A DNA stretch of 64,000 nucleotides from Oceanobacillus rekensis (GCF_002153375.1 NZ_MTBQ01000001.1:496001-560000); one strand, 5' to 3'. Numbered from the stretch's first letter, positions 8,049 through 16,673 are shown. Notes: generated by a model not told the origin, from the letters alone. Made by a program: numbers and translations.

Positions 8049-8957
8049 TTACAAATCCTTCTTTAGTGCCAAGCCAAGAACATCAACATACTTCGCTGTT
8101 AGTTCTTCCTTTTCAAAGCTATGGATTGGTAATGTTACTGATTCGGACAGATTGGACTTAACAACATGAAGATATGGAAAATCTCCTGAAAGAAGCAACT
8201 GATTAATCTGTGACTCACCCTTTGTTATTGAATAATGATAAAAATCGATAATACGATTGATTTCAATAATATATTCACCAATTAATGGTTGTACAGACTC
8301 TTCCCCATCGTTTAAAATTGGATTCACTTTCATATATCTCGAGAAAATGGCCTTATGATTCTGGAAAGCTGTTAAAATTAATGCATCCTTATTCCAATGA
8401 ATCAGTAATACACGATTTATTTCTTGCTGCTTTGTTAAATAGTAATAACGATACACTGATAATGACGTCAAATCTGCTGCCATTGGCTTCAATCCTGCTT
8501 TAATAAATGCTTCCTCAAAAGTTGAGACCTTATCTTTCGGGTATGCAAATAAAAGTAAATTATTATGTTTCTCATTTTTTATCTCAAGAAATTCGAGTGC
8601 AATTGCTGGATTGGAGAAGGGTAAATAAAAACTATTACCAATTTGTGTTTTTACATATCCTGCCGCTTCTTCCTTTGTTAATGCTTTTGGAACCTGTAAT
8701 TGGCGAATAACGACCGTATCATCTGGCATTGCAAAAAACAACTTCTTCCGTTTCCATTTATGTTCATGGACAAGCTCATTAACAACCTCAATAAAAACAC
8801 CTTGATTTTCAATCATTCCATCTTTAATGGTCCCATCCGGCAATTCCACTTCCCCATGGATAACCATCCCAACGACCGTATTGTTTTTATGATAGCTGTA
8901 TCGTAAGATCTTATTTGTTATTACCATGTTGACTCTTCCATTATTCATAATCCCCAT
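8049..8957 (-). CDS. pilM: PilM-like actin-fold pilus assembly protein
   Basis: 302-aa cytoplasmic protein. It has the PilM pattern of an actin-like ATPase lobe: KKLFFAMPDDTVVIRQLQVP at about 70-90 and the region with MAADLTSLSVYRYY at about 160-175 and INRIIDFYHYS at about 235. Works with PilN on the cytoplasmic face of the membrane. A later start (M11, MVITNKILRYSY) is possible. Begins 12 bp after pilD. Confidence 0.85.
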   Translation of the reverse strand: MGIMNNGRVNMVITNKILRYSYHKNNTVVGMVIHGEVELPDGTIKDGMIENQGVFIEVVNELVHEHKWKRKKLFFAMPDDTVVIRQLQVPKALTKEEAAGYVKTQIGNSFYLPFSNPAIALEFLEIKNEKHNNLLLFAYPKDKVSTFEEAFIKAGLKPMAADLTSLSVYRYYYLTKQQEINRVLLIHWNKDALILTAFQNHKAIFSRYMKVNPILNDGEESVQPLIGEYIIEINRIIDFYHYSITKGESQINQLLLSGDFPYLHVVKSNLSESVTLPIHSFEKEELTAKYVDVLGLALKKDL

Positions 8958-8969
8958 GTTGTCACCCGC

Positions 8970-9725
8970 TTATATAAGTAGATTAAAGTACCAATTAATT
9001 AATGAATCCCCATAAAAATAGGTAATGATTGCCGCTACGACGATATATGGTCCGAATGGCACCGGCTGCTTTCTTTTGATTAACTTAAATAAAATTAGAA
9101 CCGCACCAATAACCGAACCGATCACACATGATAGAAAGAAGGCCAATAAAATTTTTTCGGTACCAAGCACAATCCCAAGTACACCGAAAAGTTTCATATC
9201 GCCTGCCCCCATACCGCCTCGGCTGACTAAAATAATGATAAAGATAATACCAAAACCAATTATAGCACCAATAAGTGCTGACCCCCAAGGATCGAGTGGT
9301 ACGACAACTCTCATTAGAATAAAAAATGGCAAAAAGAACAAAAGCACCTTATTTGGAATCAGCATATAATTGATGTCTGATACTAGTATGATCATTAGCA
9401 TGGAAACTAAAAGTAATGCCGTAATTAACTCTAATTGAAAGCCGATGATGTAATAACTTAATGCAAATAAAACACCTGTGAGAAGCTCAATGGTTGGGTA
9501 GATGTATGAAATGCTTTTTTTGCAATGGTTACATTTTCCACGTTGAATCAGGAAAGAAAATAAGGGGATATTTTCATACCATGTTAATTGATGCTTGCAA
9601 TGTGGACAGATCGAACGGTCATTTGCGAAGGGTATATTTTGTGGGAGGCGTAATCCGACAACATTGTAGAATGAGCCGAAGATTAGGCCTAGGAGGAAGA
9701 ATAGGATTGCTAGGGGTATGGTCAT
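8970..9725 (-). CDS. pilD: Prepilin peptidase PilD (A24 family)
   Basis: 251-aa membrane aspartic protease that cleaves and N-methylates type IV prepilins. GSFYNVVGLRLP at 17-28; the zinc-binding CxxC...CxxC (CPHC at about 40-43, CNHC at about 65-68); first catalytic Asp in VSDINYMLIPN at about 115; second in GGMGAGDMKLFG at about 172. Multiple membrane helices. All catalytic residues are present. Its local substrate, the pilin upstream, is frameshifted, but it could also process ComG pseudopilins encoded elsewhere, which may explain its preservation. Confidence 0.93.
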   Translation of the reverse strand: MTIPLAILFFLLGLIFGSFYNVVGLRLPQNIPFANDRSICPHCKHQLTWYENIPLFSFLIQRGKCNHCKKSISYIYPTIELLTGVLFALSYYIIGFQLELITALLLVSMLMIILVSDINYMLIPNKVLLFFLPFFILMRVVVPLDPWGSALIGAIIGFGIIFIIILVSRGGMGAGDMKLFGVLGIVLGTEKILLAFFLSCVIGSVIGAVLILFKLIKRKQPVPFGPYIVVAAIITYFYGDSLINWYFNLLI

Positions 9726-9770
9726 TTGTATTGAGCTCCTTAATAATATATTTTTTCATTTTTCTGAAGA

Positions 9771-9799
9771 AACGCCCTGCAACACATGTGCAAGGCGTT
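9771..9799 (-). terminator. Hairpin between the broken pilin gene and pilD
   Basis: On the minus strand AACGCCTTGCA pairs with TGCAGGGCGTT around CATGTGT, followed by a weak T-rich tail (TCTTCAGAAAAA). Such a hairpin just after the pilin gene would favour pilin mRNA over downstream genes. Confidence 0.6.
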
Positions 9800-9820
9800 G
9801 ATAAAGATTATAAAAATTTA

Positions 9821-10235
9821 TTAATCAGTTGTTGGTTTTCCAACATCACTTGTATACGATATTGTTCCATCAGTATCTTTAGTAACTTCACCACTACTAT
9901 AATCCTCGGTATCATCCCCAGGTATTACCGGTATTTCATCTAAGTATCCAGCCTTCATTAGGTCGTCTACTGTCATGGTTTTTGATTCCATAATGGTAAT
10001 TTTACCACCAGACTCAGAAACTGTACCAAAATCTCCATTTACATCAGCTAATTTTGCAGCATTGACTATTAAATCAATATTTGCTTGTTTTGCGTCTTTT
10101 TCAGATTTACCAATCACATTCCCAATTGCCGGAACCCAATCGCCAAAATAATTCCCAAAATAACAATAACTGCTAATAGCTCTACCAATGTAAAACCTTT
10201 CTCTTCTTCAACATCTTCTTGAATCTCTGTAACAT
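9821..10235 (-). pseudogene. Major type IV pilin, two frameshifts
   Basis: Starts at ATG 10235 (MLQRFKKMLKKRK) and in the next frame reads GFTLVELLAVIVILGIILAIG, the hallmark class III prepilin signal with a cleavable G, F at +1 and E at +5. A second shift is needed to reach VPAIGNVIGKSEKDAKQANI and the rest of the subunit, ending at 9821 in ...YTSDVGKPTTD. So two single-base-type frameshifts fall within 60 bp of the signal region (about 10181-10125). Without correction neither membrane insertion nor assembly is possible. The C-terminal domain is clean, so decay looks recent. Sequencing error in both places is the alternative. Confidence 0.85.
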
Positions 10236-10428
10236 AACAACTCCGCCTTCCTTAATTTTAATTTCTATTAATTCCAGTCGGCCGGTTGCACTACTTACTC
10301 CAAATTACCCAAGTGCCCATGTAGAGGTACTTTATCAATATATCCTACCTTTTACCTATATACCAATTATTATATTACATTCTTCACCATATTTCTACCA
10401 TTATTTACTAAAAAGATAAACAAAATTA

Positions 10429-10821
10429 CTAGATACTTTCAAACATACTAAACATCGGTAAAACGATTGCCATGACAATACTCCCAACCATTACTGTCAG
10501 AATGATGATCAGTAGTGGTTCTATCAATGTTTTAATTCGATTTGACAGCTGTTCGACCTCATCTTCATAGAAATCGGCTGCTTTCCTAAGCATATGGTCT
10601 AATATACCTGTTTTTTCACCTATGGATCATTTGTACAATCAATGCAGGAATGCCCAGTGTTCTTTCATTGGTTTCGTTAATGAATCCCTTTGTTTCATCG
10701 AGTTGAAAATGATCAAGCCATCCCGTTCAAGCTCCGCAAGTGCCATATTTTTCGTATTAGCTTCTATTTTTCCTTTGATTTTCTGACCAGAGATTCTTCG
10801 ACCACTATATTGGAAGTTCAT
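10429..10821 (-). pseudogene. PilC inner-membrane platform, internally deleted remnant
   Basis: The N-terminus (MNFQYSGRRISGQKIKGKIEANTKN...) overlaps the pilT stop by 4 bp and runs for about 44 codons. It then jumps to the GspF/PilC C-terminal region, readable only in other frames: NERTLGIPALIVQMI, then IGEKTGILDHMLRKAADFY and LIEPLLIIILTVMVGSIVMAIVLPMF to the stop at 10429. About 250 of some 400 residues are missing, and at least two frame changes are needed in what remains. Clearly non-functional; PilC is essential for type IV pili, so no pilus can be built from this locus. Confidence 0.88.
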
Positions 10822-11864
10822 CGCCTAGAAACTCCTCCCTGCATAAACGGAACAGCAGTTTCAAAGTCGATATCATTTTCACTGATCAGTCGCTTCAAAT
10901 CCATTTCCAGTGTATGCATCCCTTGGTCTTTCGATGTTTGGAGCACATTTTGAATCTGATGGAGCTTTTCATTGCGAATCAAATTTTTAACGGCAGACGA
11001 ATTGATCAATATTTCTGTTGCAACCCGTCGTTCCATACGATTCTTTGTAACAAGTAACCGTTGGGATATGACCGCCTTTAGAATAGATGATAGTTGGATT
11101 CGTATTTGTCCTTGCTGATCGGAAGGGAAAACATCAATCATTCGCTCAATTGTTGAAACGGCATCTGTCGTATGTAATGTCCCAAATACTAAGTGTCCCT
11201 TCTCAGCTGCCGTAATTGCTGTTGAGATTGTCTCCAGGTCACGCATTTCTCCAACTAGAATAACATCTGGATCTTGACGAAGACTTGCCCGAAGTCCATT
11301 AACAAAATTATTCGTATCAAAACCAACTTCGCGTTGATCGATAATCGATTGATTATGTGTATACATATATTCGATTGGGTCCTCCAATGTAATGATATGC
11401 TTACGCATTGTCTGGTTTATGTAATCAATCATAGCAGCCTGTGTCGTACTTTTCCCACTGCCTGTTGGACCGGTAACAAGGATCAGACCTTGTGGGTAAT
11501 GCACCATTTCCTTTGTAATCTGCGGTAATTTCAGCTGCTCGATCGACGGAATTCCGGCCGGTATGATACGGATTGCAAATGATAGCTCGCCACGCTGGTA
11601 GAAGGCATTCATACGGAATCTTGACACACCATGGATACCATAGGAAAAATCCAATTCCCGTTTTGTATGGAGGATGTCCCGTTGCTCTTCGGATAAAATT
11701 AATCGAACAATCTGTCTTGTATCAGCCGGAGCGAGTTTTGGTAAATCCTCTTCGACTAAGTTTCCATTAATACGAAAAGTCGGTGCTTTTCCGACAGCTA
11801 AATGTACATCCGATGCATTTTTTTCAAATGCGTCTGTTAACCACTTTTCAAATTTCCTTTTCAT
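10818..11864 (-). CDS. pilT: PilT-type retraction ATPase
   Basis: 348-aa hexameric ATPase of the PilT/GspE family, which depolymerises type IV pili. N-terminal PAS-like domain (ASDVHLAVGKAPTFRINGNL at about 18-37), Walker A GPTGSGKST at about 131-139, Asp box ITLEDPIEYM at about 158, Walker B DPDVILVGEMRD at about 198, His box GHLVFGTLHTTDA at about 222, and the PilT C-terminal ATEILIN at about 285. All motifs are intact. Ends in a 4-bp overlap with the pilC remnant. Start 11864 has GGGTGAATTGAG before it. A retraction ATPase without a working extension ATPase (pilB is destroyed) has no obvious job here. Confidence 0.93.
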   Translation of the reverse strand: MKRKFEKWLTDAFEKNASDVHLAVGKAPTFRINGNLVEEDLPKLAPADTRQIVRLILSEEQRDILHTKRELDFSYGIHGVSRFRMNAFYQRGELSFAIRIIPAGIPSIEQLKLPQITKEMVHYPQGLILVTGPTGSGKSTTQAAMIDYINQTMRKHIITLEDPIEYMYTHNQSIIDQREVGFDTNNFVNGLRASLRQDPDVILVGEMRDLETISTAITAAEKGHLVFGTLHTTDAVSTIERMIDVFPSDQQGQIRIQLSSILKAVISQRLLVTKNRMERRVATEILINSSAVKNLIRNEKLHQIQNVLQTSKDQGMHTLEMDLKRLISENDIDFETAVPFMQGGVSRR

Positions 11865-11883
11865 CTCAATTCACCCTATACAT

Positions 11884-12000
11884 TTATGGATACTTGCATA
11901 TTTTATCTATTGTTGTTAGCCCTGATTTCACTTTTCTCAAACCATCTTGAATCAGAAAGTCCATCCCCTGTTCTTTTGCATAGTTACGAAAATCTGCTGT
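11884..12000 (-). pseudogene. PilB extension ATPase, C-terminal fragment
   Basis: Minus-strand frame reads DFRNYAKEQGMDFLIQDG then LRKVKSGLTTIDKICKYP and a stop at 11884, the typical last 37 residues of a PilB/GspE ATPase, 19 bp upstream of pilT as expected for a pilB-pilT operon. The frame is cut at about 12000 where plus-strand pilB sequence begins. Walker A and B are absent. Confidence 0.82.
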
Positions 12001-12211
12001 TGAGCATGGTTTTATAACCGAACAACAGCTTATCGAAGTCCTGGAGTTTCAATTGGGTATTCCGCATGTGTCCTTATACCGCTATCCAATCGAGGAAGAT
12101 GTGCTTGGGTTTGTAACAAAGGAAATGGCGCAGGAGAATCTTATAATGCCTCTGAAGTTACAGGACAATACTCTAACAATCGCTACTATTATACCATTTA
12201 ATGGGATGTAA
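12001..12211 (+). pseudogene. PilB extension ATPase, N-terminal fragment, inverted
   Basis: Plus-strand frame reads VEHGFITEQQLIEVLEFQLG then IPHVSLYRYPIEEDVLGFV and TKEMAQENLIMPLKLQDNTLTIA, the N-terminal (MshEN) domain of a PilB/GspE ATPase, and stops at 12211. It points away from the C-terminal pilB fragment that abuts it on the left, so the gene has suffered an inversion plus loss of its central ATPase core. No start codon or RBS is evident at the junction. Confidence 0.8.
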
Positions 12212-13037
12212 AAAAATAAAATTTCGACAATTTAAGCACGAAAAAGGACTGACATTGGAAGAGTTGTTGGCTGCTCTTAGTTTGTTTGCGGTGGTAATTG
12301 CTCTTTCTTCGACGGTTATTATTCAGATGTTATTGGGGAATGTAATGCAAGTAATTATATTCATTTGAATCAGGAAATTAATGTTGCAATTGCAGAAATT
12401 CGTTCGCAGTTTAATAATGGCGAAACTTAAATTTGTGTTCCTTATGATGATATCACCTATACTTTTAGCCAAGTAGAAAATGGAAACGCTGAAGAAAATT
12501 GCTTGACTTATACGAATACAGAAAAACCATTATCTTTTGAACTAGAAGCAAAAGATGAAAATAATAATATATTCTCATTAAAAACATCTATATCTAATGT
12601 GAACAACGAACATGTTGTTAATGTTACCAAAACAAATGAAGATAAAATCCACACCGCCTGTTGATTTTCAAGATGGTATTGATATTTATAATTGTACCTT
12701 TGAAGAAAACACTAAATTTAAAGAAAAAGTAGATATTAAAGATAATGGGAACTCAAATAACGCAAAGTGTAACTCTATCTATATCTTCCATAAAAACGCT
12801 GCCTTTTTAGATGGGTTTTATATCAAGAATTTTAATACATTAGAAGTATTCGGTGATTTGTATGTAATAAATACCCTTGAAGTCGCTAATCACGCAACTA
12901 TAAAGGTTCACGGGAATTTATATGTACAGAATACTAAAATCAAAAATAATGCAAATATAGATATTACGGGCAAAACATGTAAAGTAACTAATATGAACGA
13001 TATTTTAAGTAGCTGTGAAGAAGAAATACAATTATAA
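12201..13037 (+). pseudogene. Pseudopilin-like protein with bactofilin-like C-terminus, broken
   Basis: From ATG 12201: MGCKKIKFRQFKHEKGLTLEELLAALSLFAVVIALSS, a type III prepilin signal (cleavage after G, L at +1, E at +4/+5). The frame fails at about 12335; the next segment, GECNASNYIHLNQEINVAIAEI..., has an in-frame TAA at 12428 and continues to about 12640. A third segment then runs to 13037 with beta-helix-like repeats (LEVFGDLYVINTLEVANHATIKVHGNLYVQNTKI) of the polymer-forming/bactofilin kind. Thus two shifts and one nonsense codon. Probably a minor pilin or adhesin of the pilus locus. Lies on the opposite strand to the operon, like the pilB N-fragment. Confidence 0.75.
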
Positions 13038-13067
13038 AAAGCGTGGATGTAATCACATCCACGCTTT
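13038..13067. terminator. Bidirectional terminator between pseudopilin remnant and ytkL
   Basis: AAAGCGTGGATGT pairs exactly with ACATCCACGCTTT around AATC, with A and T runs on the flanks. It directly follows the pseudopilin stop and ends leftward ytkL. Confidence 0.9.
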
Positions 13068-13069
13068 CA

Positions 13070-13750
13070 TTAAATATCTAACGCTTCCCCAATCTCCATA
13101 GCTCTACCCTCACCTGTTTTAACCTTCTCTGCCCATGCTTTCGGGTCCTGCTCAATCACCGGAAATGTATTGTAATGTACCGGAACAGAGATTTTCGCGT
13201 TAATCCAATCTGCTGCTGTAATTGCGTCTTTAGGTCCCATTGTGAAGTTATCACCAATCGGGATGAAAGCCACTTCGATATCATGCATTTCACCATACAT
13301 TTTCAAATCCGTAAATAATGCCGTATCTCCAACATGATAAATGGTTTTTCCTTCAACTGTTAGAAGTATTCCACCTGGCATTCCACCATAAATCATTGTC
13401 CCGTCTTCTTCTGTGTAGGAAGAACCGTGAAATGCTTGTGTGTACTTAACGGTTCCGAAATCAAATTCATGTGCGCCACCGATATGCATTGGGTGCACTT
13501 GTAAACCTTTCGACCCTAAGTAATTCGCTAATTCATTTGGTGCAACAACAAGTGCGTTATTTCTCTTGGCAATATCAAATGTGTCCCCAACATGGTCATT
13601 ATGTGCATGTGTCAGTAAAATTACATCCGTCTCCACTGAAGCAGCATCAATATCACATGCTTTATTACCCGAAATAAATGGATCAATTAAAATGGTATGA
13701 CTATCTGTTACAACCTTTACAACCGAATGTCCATGATAAGATATTTTCAA
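13070..13750 (-). CDS. ytkL: YtkL metal-dependent hydrolase (UPF0173, MBL fold)
   Basis: 226-aa cytoplasmic metallo-beta-lactamase-fold protein of the UPF0173 family; substrate not established. Metal ligands: HGHSV at 6-10, [12 protein letters not shown] at about 45-56 (HxHxDH), AFHGS at about 109, HVGDTALF at about 140 and the late His in VPVHYNTFP at about 192. Length is standard. Stands alone between two terminated regions; upstream 110 bp shows no clear regulatory feature. Confidence 0.93.
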   Translation of the reverse strand: MKISYHGHSVVKVVTDSHTILIDPFISGNKACDIDAASVETDVILLTHAHNDHVGDTFDIAKRNNALVVAPNELANYLGSKGLQVHPMHIGGAHEFDFGTVKYTQAFHGSSYTEEDGTMIYGGMPGGILLTVEGKTIYHVGDTALFTDLKMYGEMHDIEVAFIPIGDNFTMGPKDAITAADWINAKISVPVHYNTFPVIEQDPKAWAEKVKTGEGRAMEIGEALDI

Positions 13751-13863
13751 TTTAACCTCTCCCTTTAAAAAGTGTTTATTCTATCTATTCGACAAATCCT
13801 GTATTAATCCTTTACCCTTTTAGAGACTTTTCTAAAAGTCATCCATTCACAGTTGCAAATATG

Positions 13864-15417
13864 TTAATAGTTTTCCCATGATTTTTCATAAATCTGAATT
13901 AAATGTGGGTCAATTAATGTATTGGGTTTCAATTCACTGAACCCACCATCAGAATTCTCTATTTTGCCATCCTCATCTTTGCCAAAACTAACTAAACTGG
14001 GAAGTAGATCCGTTGTTAAAAATCGGGTTGGCACGCTAATATCAACTTTACTCAAGTCAATTGGATCACGACTGGCCATTACAAAGCCCCAATTACCGAA
14101 GCTTGGAACATCGACATGAAAGTTCTCTGTATACAGTCCTGTTGCCTCAATGGTTTCAGAAATCGTCCAATATACTTCTGTAGCAAATACCGGACTTGTC
14201 GCTTGGATCATTGCTGCACCACCTGGAACTAAATGATTCCTGACCAAGGAATAGAACTCTTTCGTATAAAGCTTGTTTAAGCTCTCATTGTTCGGATCAG
14301 GCAAATCGACAATAATTACATCAAACCACTCATCAGTTTCTTCCAAGAATTCAAAAGCATCCATATTTTTCACTTCGACTTTATCATTTTTCAACGAGCC
14401 CTCATTCAATTTTAATAATTCCTTATTCGTATTTGCCAGTTCTACAACTGCCGGGTCTAAATCAACGAGCGTTAGTTTCTCAACATCGTCATATTTAAGA
14501 ACTTCCTTTGCTGCAATTCCATCGCCACCACCAAGAATTAGCACATTTTCGTGTTTTTCTGCATAGCCAATAGTTGGATGAATAAGTACCTCATGATAGC
14601 GATGTTCGTCCATTGAACTAAACTGTAGGGAGCCATCTAAATAAAGGCGAACATCATCATCCCTGTCCTGCGTTAGAATAAGTTTTTGATAACGGCTGGT
14701 TTCCATGTGCATAATCGGGTCTTTGTACAATTTTTGTTCAAAACTAAATGCTGTCGCCTCCCCAAAAAAGAAACCAATCATTAATACGATAAAAATACCG
14801 AGACCAATGACAGCATGTACCGCAAAATGGCGGATTTCTTTACGAAATAACCATAAGACGATGAGTGCTACCGTAACATTTATACAACCGACTAAAAATG
14901 CAGATTTTACCATTCCTAACTGTGGACGTAGATAAAACGCAAATAATAATCCGCCAATTAACCCACCGGCATAATCGGAGAACAATACACGTGCAGTACT
15001 TCTATTTAACTCTACGCCAATCTCATTTGCTTTACGGATAAGGATTGGTAGTTCAAAACCTGTTAAGGCCCCAACTAGAATAGTGATGGTATACAAGAAT
15101 ATAGCATCTGTTCCAGGTGGTGCAAAGGCTGTGATCCCAAACATCGTAAAGCTTGAGAATCCACCAATAATGGCAACCCCAAACTCAATCCAGATGAAAG
15201 CCAGGATTAAATGTTTCATTACTTTCTCACTGAAACTTGCACCGATTCCCATCCCTGTTAAAAATAAAGAGATCGTTAACGTATATTGAGTAATTCCATC
15301 TCCTAATATGTAAGAACCTAAAGCACCAAACAATACTTCAAAGATAATTCCACAGATCGATACAATACCAGAAGACCAATATATTATATTACTCTTTCTT
15401 TTCGCTTCTTCATTCAT
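13864..15417 (-). CDS. Membrane-anchored spermidine synthase-like protein
   Basis: 517 aa. Residues about 15-230 hold seven or so transmembrane helices; residues about 235-500 are a spermidine synthase (SpeE) Rossmann domain with VRLYLDGSLQFSSMDEHRYHE, the SAM/dcSAM-binding LILGGGDGIAAKEVLKY, LTLVDLDP and the acidic motif DVIIVDLPDPN. Family enzymes move aminopropyl groups from decarboxylated SAM to polyamines; the substrate here is unknown. ATG 15417 (RBS GGAG) is preferred to GTG 15426. Last gene of a PspA-DUF4178-DUF4247-DUF350 neighbourhood, behind a terminator-like hairpin. Such membrane SpeE proteins recur beside PspA genes in Firmicutes. Confidence 0.9.
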   Translation of the reverse strand: MNEEAKRKSNIIYWSSGIVSICGIIFEVLFGALGSYILGDGITQYTLTISLFLTGMGIGASFSEKVMKHLILAFIWIEFGVAIIGGFSSFTMFGITAFAPPGTDAIFLYTITILVGALTGFELPILIRKANEIGVELNRSTARVLFSDYAGGLIGGLLFAFYLRPQLGMVKSAFLVGCINVTVALIVLWLFRKEIRHFAVHAVIGLGIFIVLMIGFFFGEATAFSFEQKLYKDPIMHMETSRYQKLILTQDRDDDVRLYLDGSLQFSSMDEHRYHEVLIHPTIGYAEKHENVLILGGGDGIAAKEVLKYDDVEKLTLVDLDPAVVELANTNKELLKLNEGSLKNDKVEVKNMDAFEFLEETDEWFDVIIVDLPDPNNESLNKLYTKEFYSLVRNHLVPGGAAMIQATSPVFATEVYWTISETIEATGLYTENFHVDVPSFGNWGFVMASRDPIDLSKVDISVPTRFLTTDLLPSLVSFGKDEDGKIENSDGGFSELKPNTLIDPHLIQIYEKSWENY

Positions 15418-15442
15418 TTTCCCCACTCCGTCTATTAAGCAT

Positions 15443-15487
15443 CAAAAAAAATAAAGGCGGCCGAGACATAGGCTCAGGGACCTCCTT
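15443..15487 (-). terminator. Intergenic terminator or attenuator between DUF350 and the SpeE-like gene
   Basis: On the minus strand AAGGAGGTCCCTGAG pairs imperfectly with CTCGGCCGCCTT and is followed by TTTATTTTTTTT. It starts ten bases after the DUF350 stop, and only about 25 bp separate the T tract from the SpeE-like start, so that gene probably depends on read-through. Confidence 0.7.
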
Positions 15488-15496
15488 CATTTTCCA

Positions 15497-15892
15497 TTAT
15501 GTAATGGATGCACCAATGACAAATGCTAAACCAATCGATACACTCATCGACATAATACCAACTGCCACATTATTATTTTTTAACTGCTCTTCCACCGAAA
15601 ACTTCCGTGTGAGCAAATCAAATAATAAATAGGCAACCATTTGCAGGGCAACACCAAATGCACCCCATATTAACGTTTCATAAATAAAGAAGCTATGATA
15701 AATAGCAAATGCAAGAATGATACAAATACCGATGATTTTACCTGCAATCGATAAGGCAACTGCAATGTTTCCGTTTTTAACTTCTTCCATATCCTTATAC
15801 TTACGGGTTAAATTTTCAAAAATAACTAAACCAATCAAAACGATTATGATTGATATAATAAAATAAGCAACGGTTGCTATAAATGGTTCCAT
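15497..15892 (-). CDS. DUF350 membrane protein (YjfL-like)
   Basis: 131 aa with four hydrophobic helices at about 4-26, 46-66, 71-91 and 107-128 and acidic/basic loops (TRKYKDMEEVKNGNIAVALSIAGK, TRKFSVEEQLKNNNVAVGIMSMS). The two halves look like an internal duplication (KNGNIAVALS / KNNNVAVGIM), as usual for DUF350. DUF350 genes travel with PspA and polyamine enzymes in many bacteria. 14 bp downstream of the DUF4247 lipoprotein gene, so co-transcribed. Molecular role unknown. Confidence 0.88.
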   Translation of the reverse strand: MEPFIATVAYFIISIIIVLIGLVIFENLTRKYKDMEEVKNGNIAVALSIAGKIIGICIILAFAIYHSFFIYETLIWGAFGVALQMVAYLLFDLLTRKFSVEEQLKNNNVAVGIMSMSVSIGLAFVIGASIT

Positions 15893-15906
15893 TCAAATCA
15901 TCCTCC

Positions 15907-16554
15907 TTATTTACCTGCTCCAGGGCCACCACCACGGAAGGTTGACCTCCCACGTGTTCCAGTACTTGCACCGGATGGTTTACCAGTATATCCTCCATAA
16001 CAGCCTCCTGTTTGACAGGCTTGTGTTCTATTGCTGCTCCAATTATTTCCAAGTAAACTGTCCAGCATCCGTATGGTAAAGTATGTACTTAAAAAACTTG
16101 GTGCATAATTTCTTTTTACAAATGCTTCACTTGCCACCTCGATTAATAATACGTCTGCATCATCTTCACTTGGTTTCAATGTCACAAAATAATCCGGATA
16201 GATAAAAATTTGCTGTTCATCTACCACTTCACTTGTTTCGTCTGGTTCGATAGTGGAAGTAATTACCTTTGCAAGCTCTTCAAGATTGAACTCGGTTGTT
16301 GCGTAAATTTTAGATGTAGTACCTGAATCATCAGAAACAGTATCCATCAATGGAAAGCTTGCTGCAATAATTGCATCAATTTGATTGCTTGGACTCCCCT
16401 GGATGGAAGATGTTAGTTCATCCTGTGTTGGTTCAGGTGGAACATCGTCTGCGGTAATTCTAATTTCTTGACTCATACCTCTATCAGAAGAACATGCGCT
16501 TAATATTAGTATCGTAAATAATATGCCAATAAGTGCTATCCATTTTTTTTGCAA
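15907..16554 (-). CDS. DUF4247 lipoprotein
   Basis: 215 aa if started at TTG 16554, which has GAGAGGGGG at ideal spacing; an ATG at 16587 adds 11 residues and is the alternative. Lipoprotein signal: LQKKWIALIGILFTILILSAC with lipobox LSAC, so it should be anchored to the outer face of the membrane. The mature part is a DUF4247 domain with an acidic start, and the C-terminus is Gly/Cys/Arg-rich (CQTGGCYGGYTGKPSGA, RSTFRGGGPGAGK). Together with DUF350 it forms a two-gene unit behind a terminator from pspA. Confidence 0.85.
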   Translation of the reverse strand: MQKKWIALIGILFTILILSACSSDRGMSQEIRITADDVPPEPTQDELTSSIQGSPSNQIDAIIAASFPLMDTVSDDSGTTSKIYATTEFNLEELAKVITSTIEPDETSEVVDEQQIFIYPDYFVTLKPSEDDADVLLIEVASEAFVKRNYAPSFLSTYFTIRMLDSLLGNNWSSNRTQACQTGGCYGGYTGKPSGASTGTRGRSTFRGGGPGAGK

Positions 16555-16643
16555 TTGGATCCCCCTCTCAGGTAAAGTGAAACTCATTTAATAGAGGACC
16601 CTATTAAATGTTGATTATACAGAATCAGAGTTTTATTTAGGAA

Positions 16644-16673
16644 AATAAGGAGCAGTAATTACTGCTCCTTATT
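16644..16673 (-). terminator. Terminator after pspA
   Basis: Perfect 30-bp palindrome: AATAAGGAGCAGTAA / TTACTGCTCCTTATT, followed on the minus strand by TTTCCTAAAT. It separates the DUF4178-pspA pair from the DUF4247-DUF350 pair. Confidence 0.85.

Noticed and set aside
10219..10419. 66-codon plus-strand frame between the broken pilin and pilC
   Set aside because: No RBS and no recognisable protein character; the region is the AT-rich pilin leader.
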